Positions 34,043 to 46,748 are shown, numbered from the stretch's first letter. The stretch is DNA of 64,000 bases from Leucogyrophana mollusca (GCA_021014945.1 MU266456.1:1-64000); one strand, 5' to 3'. The notes: generated by a model from the letters alone, not told the origin. Program-made: numbers and translations.

Positions 34043-35851
34043 GATAGTGCCGGGAGGGAGAGGTTCAAGTTAGAACTAGCTGACTTGTGGTGGTGAGTTA
34101 AGGGTATCAAAAACTTTTCAGCTTGCACATGGCACTCACCGTGTAAAATGGCCACAAGTCTATGAGACCGAAGATAGCCAAATGACACGACAGCTAGGCT
34201 TCACACCTCCTACAAGAAAGCTTCAATTGTGCGTGGTCGTCGGCGAGTTGAACTTGATGCACAATGTTTTGACCCGAAATTTTTTTCGAAGCGTTGTCAT
34301 AAAACATACATGTCCATCGTCAAGCCATCTTGGACCATGTGGCACCGCGTCCCCGTCGCAGTATCTGAGGATTGCGCTTCGTCTCTTGGAGTTTAGGCTC
34401 ACCAATTCAGCCTCTGGTTATCCAGGGCACTACTTATGCACAAGGTCATGGTTTTACAACTGAGTGAGTACCGTCTGCACTAGCCTATTGAACATACTCG
34501 ACGCTCACCATTCGCATCAGCCATCCGCATTCCACTAGCTATCAGATGGGTACCGCAGAAAAAACGGGAGGGAAGGATTGCATAGGAAAGATCAACGAGT
34601 TTGAGTAGACTCAGTTCATCCAAAGCAAGCCATCTGCCACCACGTCAGGCCGCTCGGAGTGCAGGTCACAATAGGCCCCGCAGTCCCTGAGTGGCCCATC
34701 GACCGAAATGAAACTCAGAACAACGAGCGCAGCCCGCGTTCGCAAGTATTCGCTCTTGGCTGTGATATGGAACGGAAGGAAGTGAAGATCGCAGCCCAGC
34801 CAGAAACAGACACGAATAGTACTACCCGCTGATCACTGATCAACCTGATCGATGATCGATGATTAATATTATCGATAGCGTGCGTCTACACGCAAGGTGT
34901 CTAGGAACAGAGTTACGTCTACCCTGGGCCTGCGAAGGTCTCTGGCCACCTTGTCGACCATGCACGCCCGCGCGGATGGTCGGTGAAGTCACCTACAAGA
35001 AAATCGAGGCTGAGAACGAGACCATCATGCTCCTGTCTATCGGCGATTAAAACCAAGACAGTTGGCACTATTCAGTGGGGCTTAAAGGCCCCCCCAAAAA
35101 GCCTCTTTCCATCGGCTCGTCCCTTGCCTCCACCCTGATCTAGAGACCAGTGATTTGCCTCAGGCCGGGGCTGCCCATTTCCCTGTGTTTGTCATCCCTT
35201 TTATCCTCACCGGCAATATGGGTGCAACCGGGGAACTATGATCGACGAACGTCGATTTTTTGGTACTTGATGTCGTACGTGCAGTGCGGACGTGAGTCCG
35301 CACGCTGGCCCAGCTGTAAGATACGATTAGAAATATGCATGCTACTAAACAAAGTGGAAGTCTCGAATCACGGGTAGCTTTGCCAATCAGCGATTCAGGA
35401 AAATTACTCGCCTTGGGACTCGCAAACAGGAGTCAGAATTTGGTATGCTAGCCACTTTGTTCGAGCTGCCCACGCCGATCGGACGTTGCGTCTCCAGCCC
35501 CCAGTGGGCTTTAAAAGGGACTTGGCTCAGCTTTACAGCCAGAAAATATTTCGTTTATGTCAACAAGAGCGTAGAGTTTGAGACGAGTGTGCTAGCCTGT
35601 GCTAGCGGCACCGAGGACAGCGTCGTCGCTCTGTCGTCGTGGCGGCGGGGTCGACTGTATTATGTAAATCCACGGTTTATCTGTAAATTTGGTTATCTCA
35701 GATAAGATAAGGATTTTTGATCAAGCGATCTGCTTACCAGAATTTAGTCAGACGCACCTCCGGCTCTTTCTCCGGCGTGTACTTATAGATTCTTGCTTTC
35801 CAAAGCTTTCACGCAACGCACAAGTACCGGTGCCCAAGCTCCAACATCACC
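34043..35851. other. 1.8 kb intergenic, no supported gene
   Basis: Divergent region between the F-box gene and HAAO. It contains overlapping GATC/ATCGAT strings around 34831-34877 and the inverted repeat listed below. The frames seen (at most 93 codons) are unsupported. Confidence 0.5.
35284..35303. promoter_or_regulatory. Perfect 8-bp inverted repeat
   Basis: GTGCGGAC-GTGA-GTCCGCAC: two perfectly complementary 8-nt arms around a 4-nt spacer, about 550 nt upstream of HAAO. It could be a dimeric transcription-factor site of the CGG-reading zinc-cluster kind, since each arm contains CGG/CCG. It may also be chance. Confidence 0.3.
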
Positions 35852-36555
35852 ATGCCTCTCCTCCCCCCAATCAACCTTCCCCGATGGCTCGAATCCAATG
35901 CACATCTTCTCAAGCCCCCTGTCAACAATTTCTGCTTGTATAGGGAGAAGGACTTTGTGATCATGGCTGTTGGAGGTCCAAACGAGAGAAACGACTACCA
36001 TGTGAACCAGACCGAGGTCAGCTCCCATGCCAACTGGTGTCCACGACACATTGACTGATGTGATACGAGTAGGAGTGGTTCTACCAGTACAAAGGCGGCA
36101 TGCTACTTCGCGTGGTTGATGGGAATGAGTTCAGGGATATAAGGATCGAAGAGGGGGAGATGTTTTTGTTACCCGGTATCTTGAACCCATTCCCTTCGTG
36201 CCGTTCTGTATTTTGACGAAATATTTGCGGTTGCGCGACATAGGTAACACCCCTCATAACCCAGTCCGCTTCGCAGACACAATAGGTATTGTCATCGAGC
36301 GCACACGACCCGACCATTTGGACGGTACGTGGCTCTTGGATTACCTTTCCGTAAAGATCATGTCTCATCCCAGTGGCAGACTCTCTCCAATGGTACTGTC
36401 GAAACCCGGTGCACGAAACACCTACGATCATCACCAAGGAGACTTTTCATGTCACTGACCTCGGAACGCAACTGAAACCTGTAATTCAGAGGTGGATAGG
36501 GGACGAGAACCTTAGGAAGTGCAAGCTGTGCGGTACCGTCGCTCCTCCTAAGTGA
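35852..36555 (+). CDS. BNA1: 3-hydroxyanthranilate 3,4-dioxygenase
   Basis: Fe(II) cupin enzyme of the kynurenine pathway. It opens the ring of 3-hydroxyanthranilate on the way to quinolinate and NAD. Exons 35852-36016, 36073-36175, 36244-36324 and 36374-36555 give 176 aa, the normal fungal length. Motifs: the substrate/iron region [19 protein letters not shown] with the His and Glu ligands, [20 protein letters not shown] with the second His, and the second metal site formed by CRNPVHE and CKLCG near the C terminus, as in yeast Bna1. All introns are 49-68 nt, GT-AG, and phases agree. The start at 35852 gives the usual short N terminus. No other NAD biosynthesis gene is in the window. Confidence 0.95.
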
Positions 36556-37021
36556 CTGCAGCGAAACTCCTGGACTAGGGGTAGTCATGATGGCCTGGTT
36601 GGATGTAGCTGGACGATATTTGCCCAAGGATAGTAATTGTTTATCGAAATATGTATTTTTGGCAAGGCGGGGTGTCGAGGAGCAGAGCCCAAGGTCATCT
36701 GTCCCGAGCTCAGTCTGACTAGCGGCCAACAGCGGGGAGATTGTTGTCTGTCGACTCTTGAGGGAATAAACCACACGTTGGGTGGATGTAGTTGTTTTCC
36801 TTGCCGCAGCCAGCTGGGCCAGCAGCTGCCATACTGGACCATCAATCACGTAATCGACATGTTTGACTCGTCTTCGGACTCAGAGCTTTGGAGCGTGCAG
36901 CCTTCTCCGAGTCCGAATGCGTCCTGGCTTTTGGTATGACCTACTAGTATTAAGTCAAAAATACATGGGCCAACATAAGTCAAACTTCTCTATCTCGATA
37001 CCTACTCCACGATGTCATTAT

Positions 37022-37606
37022 ATGACAGAGATATCATCCGCAGAACCAGAACGCGAACGACTGCGACACCTCATGAAAGGGTCAGATCCGGAGGAACTCA
37101 TTCACTGCCTAGACCCCACGTCCAAGCACTTGCTTCACGGTCTGGCGTTAACCGTAGGATCAGCTATAGGGTCTAGCCCGCCATCTCGCGAGGAGTGTCT
37201 GGCTGCGTTTACCGCAACGAGCAAAACCCGGCTAACAGCCGGTGCAAGAGCATGGTCGAAGCATTCGCATCGATCTCAAGGAGATGGACAGGGCGACCAA
37301 GACACGAGGCGGCTTGGGTGGTGGGGGACGCCGTCTGGACCCGTGGCAGGCATTAACGAGAAGGCGTTGGCGCTTTTTGAGAAGGTGGTGGACAATGCGA
37401 CGTGGAAAAACATCCATTGGTTGCCACATCGAATACTGGTGTATGAGGCTCGTGTGGAAGAAGGATATGGAATGCGCTGGTCGCAGGATCTGAGTGTAGT
37501 GGAGGATGGGGAATATGGCTCAGGTGAAATGAAGGTTCCGTGGACTTTTCGAGGGTTTGTAGAACCGATGATGGAGAACGGGCATGAGGTGGGGTGGAAA
37601 CACTGA
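37022..37606 (+). CDS. Conserved fungal protein of unknown function
   Basis: Single-exon frame of 194 aa from the ATG at 37022. The frame stays open upstream to 36863, but that part is low-complexity and arginine-rich and looks non-coding. Conserved-looking blocks are PERERLRHLMKG, LTAGARAWSKHSHRS, GWWGTPSGP, NIHWLPHRILVYEARV, GYGMRWSQD and FRGFVEPMMENGHEVGWKH. The many invariant-looking Trp, His and Arg residues suggest a folded nuclear or cytosolic protein, not a membrane protein. I recall similar uncharacterised proteins in other fungi, but no function. It lies between HAAO and UBA2, all on the plus strand with their own spacing, so no operon-like link is implied. Confidence 0.65.
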   Translation: MTEISSAEPERERLRHLMKGSDPEELIHCLDPTSKHLLHGLALTVGSAIGSSPPSREECLAAFTATSKTRLTAGARAWSKHSHRSQGDGQGDQDTRRLGWWGTPSGPVAGINEKALALFEKVVDNATWKNIHWLPHRILVYEARVEEGYGMRWSQDLSVVEDGEYGSGEMKVPWTFRGFVEPMMENGHEVGWKH

Positions 37607-37935
37607 TTGTGCATGAAACCTGACACTGGGATATGGTAACCGAATACTACATCTGCTCACACCCAACTTACTTACGTCCATACGCACTCGATATCCGCGT
37701 TAAAATCAACTTCAATGCTTGGTGGACGAATAGCCACCGAGACAGCGTAACGGAGAACGGGTGTGACAGTCGCGTGACTTAGAGGTGATTTATGTCACAC
37801 TCTCGCTTATTGCTTTTCGCGACTTCGAGCTCAAGCGCTTCCAGGAGTCTTTTCTCTTTGCAAGCTTATCATAGCAAGCCCCAGAGCTGTTATTTCGCCC
37901 GCCGGAAGTGTAAAATTCATCATCCGCACATTACG

Positions 37936-40556
37936 ATGAGCTCCTCGGCAACGCCCCATTTACCCAGAGCTGGGCGCTCTATTCATGCTCAGGCCATCCT
38001 GGGACCAGAGCTTTGTGCCCGGCTCCCCGAAACAAAAGTGCTCTTAGTGGGTGCCGGAGGGATAGGCTGTGAATTGTGTAAGCGTTTCTGCTGCTTTGGC
38101 AGACAAAAAGTGACCCTGTTAATTTGACCGGTTTTTATGTTCGCTTTGCAGTGAAGAACGTAGTACTGACTGGTTTTGGCCATATAACACTGCTTGACTT
38201 GGATACTATTGACCTCTCGAACCTCAACCGACAATTTCTCTTCAAGAAAAAAGATGTCAAACAGAGCAAGGCCCTTGTGGGTCATAATTTGCTGTGTGAT
38301 TTTTTGCTTGCGTGTACTTATGTCTCGTACTTGCAGGTGGCAGCTCAGACCGCTAGCGCCTTCAATCCGAACGTCCATATCAGCCCTATTCTCGCCAACA
38401 TCAAAGAACCTCAGTTTGATGTGGACTGGTTCCAAAGCTTTGATCTCGTGCTCAATGCTTTAGACAACTTGGGTTGGTGCCAGTAGCAAAAGTTGGGATT
38501 GCGGCGTTGATTGGTTTATTCCAGATGCGCGTAGACACGTGAATAAGATGTGCATGGCTGCCGGGGTACCTCTGGTTGAGTCGGGCACAGCTGGTTATCT
38601 CGGGCAAGTACAGCCTTTGCTCAAGGTGAGCATTACATTCGCTTGTCTTTACGATTATTTGAAGTGAAATCGCGGTTACCGGTGTGCAGGATCGAACAGA
38701 GTGCTTTGACTGTGTGTCTAAGCCTACACCGAAGACCTTCCCCGTTTGTACAATTCGTTCGACACCTTCACTCCCTCTCCATTGCATCGTGTGGGCGAAG
38801 AGCTACCTATTACCGTAGGCCTGCATGTTTTTGACGCATGTTACTGAAATTAACGCAGACTTGCGCAGTCAACTATTTGGTGAGGACGAAGATGGCAGTG
38901 CTGAATTGGATGAGGCCGAAAAGCAGGGAGAGAATTGTTTGTCCCTCGCTAAATTTCGTGCTTCCCTCGCCATGCTGATCAGGGTCTCCAGCTCAAGAAA
39001 TCGCTACTCTCCGAAAAGAAGCAATGGCTTATAAGGCTGTGCGACATGCCTTGAGATCTGCTGAAGCTACCGAGGACGTGCCGCGCATGGTATTTCAGAA
39101 GGTTAGTTTCGTATAAAGTAAACGCATTCTTTGATGACCCCGGGCCTTGCAGGTGTTTCATTCAGATATACTGAATCTTCTGTCAATGGAAGATATGTGG
39201 CGCAGTCGAGCGGCTCCCACCCCTCTCGACTTTGATTCAATTAAGGATGGATCCTTTGTTTTGCGGGAGCCACCCAAACAACCTGCTCCCTCCCGTCCCA
39301 CCAACGGCAAATCATCTGCATCAACTAACGGGACAGCAAACGGTTTCGCAGGAGCTCATGTAAATGGTAATGGCCAGCTTTCGAGTTCGCAGAATGGGGT
39401 TGCGGGGTTGAAAGACCAACGGGCCCTCAGCCTTCAAGACATTCTGGCGCTATTCATTTCGAGGTACGCTGCCCTTTTTATAGCAGAAGTCAGAATGTGG
39501 GGCTGTTTGAAGACTGATGTGCCTATCACGTGTCGAAGCTCCGATCGTCTTGCTGCCCGTCTGCGAGCGGGCGAGGACACAATATCATTCGACAAGGATG
39601 ATGATGATACCCTAGATTTTGTCACAGCTTCTGCGAACCTCCGAGCAGCTGCTTATGGTATCGAGCGCAAGACGCGGTGGGAGGTCAAAGGTATTGCATC
39701 CGACTTGCCACGATCACTGGTGAGCCGAGCTGACTCGCTGCGCCAATTCTAGAAATGGCGGGTAACATCATCCCCGCAATAGCCACGACCAACGCCATTA
39801 TATCCGGGCTCATTGTTCTGCAGGCTCTGCACCTTATTCGCAAGTCGTACCAACGACTGAAGAATGTGCATGTGCAATTCAAGCCTGCTGTCCCTCTCAG
39901 CACGATCACCATGTGCCCGCCGAATCCTAACTGCGGTATCTGCCGGGACACCTACACGAAAGTTCTTTGTGATCCAGCCAGAGTGACGCTTGGCGAGCTT
40001 GTCGATGCTGTTCTCGGCGACGGGGAATCCGAGGGAACGGGGAAGAGAGAAGTCACCGTGTATGAAGACAATCGAGTACTGTGTGACCCTGACTGGGACG
40101 ACAATGTCGACCGCACGCTGGAGAGTTTGAATGTCACAAGAGGTAAATTCCTTGCCATCGTGGACGAAGAAGGTGAGTGGGGAACTATTGCGGTCGCACT
40201 TAGTGTTCTTCCGTGAGTTATTATGGGTTTTACCATCATCCGGGTCTCCTTTAACTCTTTTGTTTAGGCCGAATCATCCTGTCGATGCTCGGGCTTTCAT
40301 CCTGCCCTCTCCGCTACCAACACCACCTCGCCTAGTGCACCCGTCGACAACTCCCCCGGCCGCACCCTCTCGCAAACGATCTGCGCCTGACGACGAAATC
40401 GATGAAGTGGAGCCTTCCGCGAAACGCATTCGAACGAATGGGCCCGCTCCAGAAATTTCGAGCCCAAGTAAGAAGCGAAAGCTGGAAGATGATGGCTTCC
40501 TTATGTTGGAGAATGCGAACGATCGGATGGACGATGATATCATCGAAATAGACTGA
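37936..40556 (+). CDS. UBA2: SUMO-activating enzyme subunit 2 (UBA2)
   Basis: Catalytic subunit of the SUMO E1. It adenylates SUMO and carries it as a thioester before passing it to Ubc9 in the nucleus. About nine exons. In order: the ATP-binding loop [20 protein letters not shown] (split by the intron after 38077), [47 protein letters not shown], first zinc pair ECFDC, and the catalytic Cys region [12 protein letters not shown] near 38740. A long variable insert ([14 protein letters not shown]) sits in the Cys domain, followed by [19 protein letters not shown], second zinc pair CGICRD, a ubiquitin-fold domain ([15 protein letters not shown]) and a basic C-terminal tail (KKRKLED) likely to be a nuclear signal. 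The stop is at 40556. An in-frame upstream ATG near 37792 adds a non-conserved extension, so 37936 is preferred. Confidence 0.93.
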
Positions 40557-40892
40557 TTGAGTTTTTGTTGTCGCCCTTATTATTCTACCGAGTGTTTTCA
40601 GTGCTTAGTTCCTTGGTGAAGCTGCATTTTTTATATTGTGTCAGTCCATTCTATACCCCCTCCTCCCCGCACGCGCGCTCATGTCTTTGATTTTCGGGCA
40701 GGTTAGTGTGCTCTGATAATTGACAATAGAAATGTCAGCCACCATGGCATCCACTTCGGGTTCGTTGGCGTCAGCCGCCATTGTATCTTGTCCTTGTCAG
40801 CCTCCCTCGATTCGCTTAAATTGCCCATCTTGTCAGCTTCAGCTTCACGGATTTCTTCTATTAAGCACTCCCTCAGGTGATCAGCAAGTTCG

Positions 40893-42553
40893 ATGCCCAC
40901 GATAATCCAGACCCCTCTTGTGCTACCTCTACTCCTTTCCCTTTCATCATTTGCCCTGCCACAAGATCTCATCCAGCGGTCGTTTCCGATTCAAGGACTT
41001 CTTCCTGACGACACTGCCCCTACACCAAGCGAAAAAATTGCTGTTGCTCACTTTATCGTTGGCAATACATATGGATATACGCAGAGCGACTGGGCCGGCG
41101 GTGAGCATTGTGCGAGAAAGCGTGGTACATCTGACTTAACCTTTGTCGGCAGATATCGCTCTAGCCCAGTCCAAAGGTTTAGACGGGTTTGCACTCAATG
41201 TGGGTGTAGATGAATGGCAACCGGCCAGAGTTGCCGACGCGTTCGCTGCCGCGAGTTCATTTACCGGTTTCAAGTTGTTTCTTTCCTTCGACATGACGTC
41301 CCTTCCTTGCACCCAACCAGATGATGCAGCGATCCTACGCCAATACATATCGTCCTACTCCAAACATCCAAATCAACTCCTCATAGCCGACAAACCCATG
41401 GTCTCCACCTTTTCAGGGGAAAAGTGCGAGTTTGGATCACCAGGTGTCAACGAAGGATGGCAGTATGCCCTTAGGGGTGAAAACTCACCTCCTGTCCATT
41501 TTGTACCAGCATTTTTTGTTCCGCAAAACACGCTTCCTTCATTGCCTGTAATGGATGGAGCCTTTAACGTGAGTTAGATTTGTATTGTCAAGTAATTTTC
41601 TTTGAGCAATACGCCACTCCAGTGGAACGCAGCATGGCCTGTCGGCAACAGCGACGTGACCTTCGATCCTGACAACGAATGGATTGCCAACCTTGGTGGC
41701 CGCGACTATATGGCTGGGGGTTTCCCCTTGGTTTTTTACTGTTGGTTTTACGCCGTTTCCCGGTCCCTTGTTCCTTGTTGAACCGAGTTTACAGCACTAT
41801 GGCCAAGATTCGTTCAACAAGAACTTTATCCTTCGTGGGGATGACTGGGAACTATGCAAACGCTGGGAACTCCTGGTCGAGAACAGACATCGGGTTTCAT
41901 TTGCGCAAGTTATTACATGGAACGACTATGGAGAGTCGCACTACGTCGGTCCAATCGAGGGCACACAGCCGAATTCTCAAGCTTGGACTGATGGTTTCGA
42001 TCACCAAGGTTCCTGTCTAATCGGATGGTGTTACTGCCCGTACTGATTATAATCCCAATAGGCTGGTTGGACCTGATACACTACTATATTCTGGCCTTCA
42101 AGACTGGTGTGTATCCGCCGATATCGGTAGACAGACTATTTTTGTGGGCCAGGCTTTACCCCGCCTCAGCAACGGCTGCGAACGATGCTGTGGGGAAGCC
42201 AGAACACGCGGACTATGTGAGTATAACCAACACATGCACGAGCGTAATTGAACGGCTTATCAACGCAACCCTATCTGTAGACTAAAGACTACCTATGGGC
42301 CGTAGCATTCCTGACTACTCCAGCATATGTTACCCTTTCCTGCGGAGTTACACGGCAGACCGCCTTGCTAGGCATGGGGGTCTCTAAAATACAGCTGCCT
42401 CTGGTCTCCTCGTGCAGCGTGGAGGCGTCAGTGGATAGGGGTGGCGTCAACGTGATAGATTTCAAGCCGTTGGGCTTCAATTTTCAAACGAACCCAATTG
42501 TGTATAACTTTAATGCCTTTGTAGCAGCGTCGCCTAGCGGAGCTCTAGAATGA
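40893..42553 (+). CDS. GH71 alpha-1,3-glucanase, with apparent frameshift
   Basis: Endo-alpha-1,3-glucanase (mutanase) family, which cleaves alpha-1,3-glucan of fungal walls. The signal peptide is about residues 1-22 (LVLPLLLSLSSFALP). Exons begin 40893-41100, 41153-41568 and 41623-, with further introns at about 41741-41794, 42010-42060 and 42218-42280. Motifs: VAHFIVGNTYGYTQSDW, GLDGFALNVG, FKLFLSFDM, WNAAWPVG, VSPWFFT, NKNFILRGDDW and ITWNDYGESHY. Between MAG and VSPWFFT the frame shifts by one base: the G-run at 41716-41720 has five Gs where the family sequence needs four. All other exons are open and splice in phase. Either this copy carries a one-base insertion and is being lost, or the read is wrong at a homopolymer. 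Confidence 0.85.
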
Positions 42554-42779
42554 TCTTCGATGACTATTCGAGCGCTTGCAGCCCCCATCTTTCCCATGTG
42601 TCTCGGAGCGCCTGACTAGTGGGGGTAGAAGGTGCGGAGCTTAGGTGAGCATGGATTCACCGGGGTAAGGACATATGACCATCTTGGTGATACAGAACAC
42701 AAGTTGCTTTGGATGACGTGCTTTTGCAATAGGCTCATATGCTCCCTGCCATCTCCATTTTGCGCCAGTACTTCTTATC

Positions 42780-44832
42780 ATGTCGACGATTCCCGAGTGT
42801 GCTTTGAAAGGGTGGCATCCTGGCGAACAGGCCATCCAGAATATAATACGTCTCCCGGAGCGCGTGTCCATCAAGGCTATCGTCAATAGGCTGCCTGAGC
42901 AGCATCGCATTTTCCATAGCAGCCGTCTCCACTTTTTGCCCGTCACTACCCTTGACAAGCAAGGGAGACCATGGGCATCCATTCTCTGCTCAGTTGGCGG
43001 GGTGCCAGCATTCATTTCTTCTCCCACCGACAAAATTCTTCATGTGGAAGCTCATCTCTGGCCCGGCGATCCCATATTTCATACTCTGCGCGACGTCGGC
43101 ACACGGCAGGTGCTTGCTTCGGGTATCGGAATAGAAGTAGCGACTCGGAGGAGGAATAAATTTGCGGGGCGGGTATCCGACGCAGCATTCAATGGGTTAG
43201 ACGTGTCTCTTCATCTGATTGTCGAACAAGCATTAGGGTAAGCTCGCACTTTCATAATCGTTACATCATTGCTCATGGGAAGGGACAGTCTTTGCCCAAA
43301 GTATATCAACATCCGCACAATCAGACCCTACCCAAATACCGCCCCTCATGCAGTGCATCAGTGTCTAACCATGGGCGACGAAGAGCGATTGCCTGATGAT
43401 GTGATCGCCTTCATTCATCAAGCAGATACTGCTTTTATTGCCACCTCTTACGTCGCGCCTGTTGAAGATGAAGACACACACCCGTCCCGTGTAGGCACTA
43501 ATCATCGGGGCGGCCGCCCTGGCTTCATGCGGGTTCGACCAACAGACGGGAGGACCATTGTGTTACCTAACTATGCAGGTAATATCGTTGCACTGGGGTT
43601 TCGAGATGTAGTTCTGACAGGCGCGGGCTCCAGGTAACCGAATGATGAACTCGCTAGGGAATATCTATGTAACTCCTTTGGCCGGCCTCGTCGTCCCCTC
43701 GTTCTCCAGTGGATCAATCCTATATGTTACTGGGGAGGCTAAGTCCCTATTCGGAGCGGAGGCACAGCGCCTCATGCCGCATATCAACATGATCACAATT
43801 ATCCGCGTCACCGGATTTGCTTTTGTCAAGAATGCCCTCCCTTTGCGGGAAGATCCCGGTGCTACTGAGCGTAGCCCATACAGTCCGCCCATTAAGTACC
43901 TTGCCGAAGAAAAACCGCCCACCGTGTCTTTCGAGGATATTACCCTCTCACTCCTCTATACAAGGATACACAATGCAACTCTTGCGACGTTCACCTTTAG
44001 GTCATCACGCGCAATTGACATTCAGCCCACACAGAACTGCGTTCTAGATCTCTCTGATTTCCTTCGCACGCGCTCGCACGAACTTATAGAATGGAAGGAG
44101 GACGCCAGTACAGAGAATGATGATTGTGTTCGAACGTGGACTGTCTCCAAGCCTCCCACCAAAGATTCCCCATGCGTCTTTTCGGTTACAATGCGGGCAA
44201 TCACCGGGGGCCTAATCACGCCTCTTCTCCATCGAATTGCGCAAGACGCGGACCAGGGTCGCTCGGGGAACGACATTGATGTTTCAGCACTCAACATTAC
44301 AGCCCGTCTCCGTGGTATTGGTGGGGATCTCCCGGTACCAGAACCACTTGCCGCGTGTGACGGGGGACGTCGCCTGCTTTGGATCGCAGGAGGGATTGGC
44401 CTGACTCCTTTCCTCAGCCTGACCAGGCACATTGCAGGTCTCGCTAAGCGGAGTTATGGGGTTTGGGACATTGTGCTTGTTATTTCAACGCGAGAGCCTG
44501 AGGTTACGGTTCGCCTGATCTCAGAAGCCCTCGGAGACTCGGACCTGCAATGCAGTCCAAAGGCCCACACCCAACAGATGGACTTGACATTCTCTATTCA
44601 CATCTTTTCGCCAAGCGCCCCAGCAGCTCTATCTGCGCTCCCATCCTTCGTTTCATTGATCACGCACGTGGGCCGCCTCGATGACAGGGGAAAGCTTTTT
44701 GGCAGCGTGGACGCGAAACTCCGGGAACCACAGATTTGCGGACCTCTGCCATTCGTGTTAACAGCCATGAAGTCTCTTCAAGCGGCTGGGGTGGATCCAG
44801 AACGCGTCAAGAGGGAACGGTTCACATACTAG
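42780..44832 (+). CDS. PNPOx/ferredoxin-reductase-like flavin oxidoreductase
   Basis: Two-part redox protein. Exons 42780-43237, 43289-43578 and 43634-44832 give 648 aa. The N-terminal third resembles the pyridoxamine-5'-phosphate oxidase-like flavin-binding fold (FLPVTTLDKQGRPWASIL, FISSPTDKILHVEA, then FIATSYVAP and YAGNRMMNSLGNI in a second half). The C-terminal part is of the ferredoxin-NADP reductase type: RTWTVS stands in for the RxY[ST] FAD motif, LLWIAGGIGLTPFLSL is the NAD(P) loop and ICGPLPFVLTAM the closing motif. There is no C-terminal plant-type iron-sulphur domain and no signal peptide. Similar fusions occur in Agaricomycetes and bacteria; the substrate is not known. Confidence 0.82.
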
Positions 44833-45197
44833 CACCACAGACATTTCGTTTTGGGAAGTTCTTCGTGATGATGGTTGAGATGCTCCTACTGAATCGGCTA
44901 GATCATGATGTCCAGCGTGGGCTCTGTGGAGTCCATTTCGACTGTTACGCCTCACCTCCGCGGAGCTGATGTATAACGGTGCACAACTCCGGGGTGTAAG
45001 GAACAGCTCGAAGGAGTAGAATATCGTTCGTTTCACCGAGGGACCAACGGTCAATTAATACATAATTTCATCAGATGAGCACGTCATTTCTAATTTCGTT
45101 CGCTATGCTACATACAAATTCACACGTTCGACATGCCCGAAGGAATATGCTCATCAAAAGTTTATGTAGGCAAGCAATATCATCCTGGTGACCGTGC

Positions 45198-45932
45198 TTA
45201 AGGCGGCCTTGCGCCGACAGAGAGCGTACCCTCAGAGGTAGCTTTCACAGCTTCCAGCTCTCCCATTTTATCCATCCAGCCTCTCAAACGGCTGCTGAGT
45301 AGCTCGCCTTCAGGAATGGCTCGAAGGTCGGCGAGGAGAGGATATAAGAAGAAATCAGCCCAGCTCAACTTCTCCCCATACACAAAACCATCGGGAGCCA
45401 TCACGGCCTCCATTTCAGCCAAAAACTTCTGCAGTTTCTCAACCCCTGGCTTGATTTCTTCGCGGATCTGGGCATCCGATAGCTTGCCGGCATCGTTGCC
45501 TGCAACACGAGGCTTCACAACACCTTTCTCCACTGCGGGGAACCCTGGTTACCGAGATCAGCGCGTGGTAAGTCTGGGATGGCAGGTCTGCTATTTACCG
45601 TGTGCTCCCGCGAAGGATACAAACTCCCACATTTGTTCCTCGATGACAGCGCCGCCGTCTCCCGGTGATATGTGCAAACTAGGTTCTGGTGCCACTCTGT
45701 CGATGTAGCGCGCGATCGCCTGACTCTCGCGCAACTTCACATCGCTCCTGCCATCAACATTGTGGATGACAAGTGTGGGCAAGAAACCAAATGGATGGTT
45801 TTCATAGGCTGTATCTGAATGCGGTGTGACACGGACTTGCTTATACGCAATGCCTTTGTACTGTAATCCCAGTGTGATCGATCGAGTGAAGGTACTGAAA
45901 GGTGTACCGATGATGGTGTAGGAAGGAGACAT
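45198..45932 (-). CDS. Glutathione S-transferase
   Basis: Cytosolic transferase that conjugates glutathione to electrophiles or reduces peroxides. Exons 45599-45932 and 45198-45544, with a 54-nt intron, give 226 aa. The thioredoxin-like N-terminal half carries TPFSTFTRSI at the catalytic Ser/Cys position, FGFLPTLV with the cis-proline and LRESQAIARYID with the glutathione gamma-glutamyl contact. The helical C-terminal half has YGEKLSWADFFLYPLLADL, the N-capping box typical of GSTs. The sequence looks complete. It is closest to the phi/Ure2-like fungal classes by eye, but the class is not certain. Confidence 0.92.
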
Positions 45933-46748
45933 GATACCGAAACCAGTGCTTCAGATAGTGGATGCGAGTACAAGATGGAGCAGGTCGAGCTGCCTCTTTT
46001 TAATCGTCTCGGCCAGCTCCGATCGGATGAACGAGTGACCAATGCTTCGAAACTAGAGCTCCGCCTGATCACAAGGGGGTTGTGAGGTGTTGTGAGTCCC
46101 TATGTTCTAATTAACGCCCACGGAAACTACCGAAGGGAGAAATGGGAATCCTAGACCCACAACGGGGATCCACTGGAGATTGGGCAGATATCAACGTGAC
46201 TGCCCGGCGTCTTGTGGGCGCCTTTTCCGAGCTTGTCGGGGTGGGAAAGTGTCTGGAGATGGAGAATGTATTATTAGGAAAGGCTTTCCAGCAAGAACGA
46301 GGTGTGAGTTTCGTTGCTTCTGCTGGCGAGTGCAGCCGGGGACACGATCAATCGAACCTGATAGCCGCATACTGAAGGTAAATCATGGATGAAGGATGAA
46401 CCGGATCGACGAAACTGATTCCTTCGATGTTTCCCTTGATTATGCTGGGCACCTGGCACAATGCACTCACTTGTGGTCGGCGGAACATGAGGGGATGAAA
46501 CGTCGAGATTGTTAAATTTTATAAATACAGGGACTCAGAGTCGCCCGCAGGGCAGAGTAAGAATGAAAGCGAGTCCATTTCGTAGGTAACTTATGCTGAT
46601 CTGATCCCATCACGTCATTCTTCATGCAAGTGTCCACAATAGGCAGGTGTTGTGGTGGTTGGCGTGGTCGGAGCCGCGTCAGGGCTGGGAGTAAGGGTAG
46701 CGATTTAGTGGATATTGCGATGGAGATGGGACCCGCGCTCACGCACCT

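Noticed and set aside
36863..37021. N-terminal extension of the 194-aa orphan (in-frame to 36863)
   Set aside because: The extension is arginine-rich, not conserved-looking, and overlaps likely promoter sequence.
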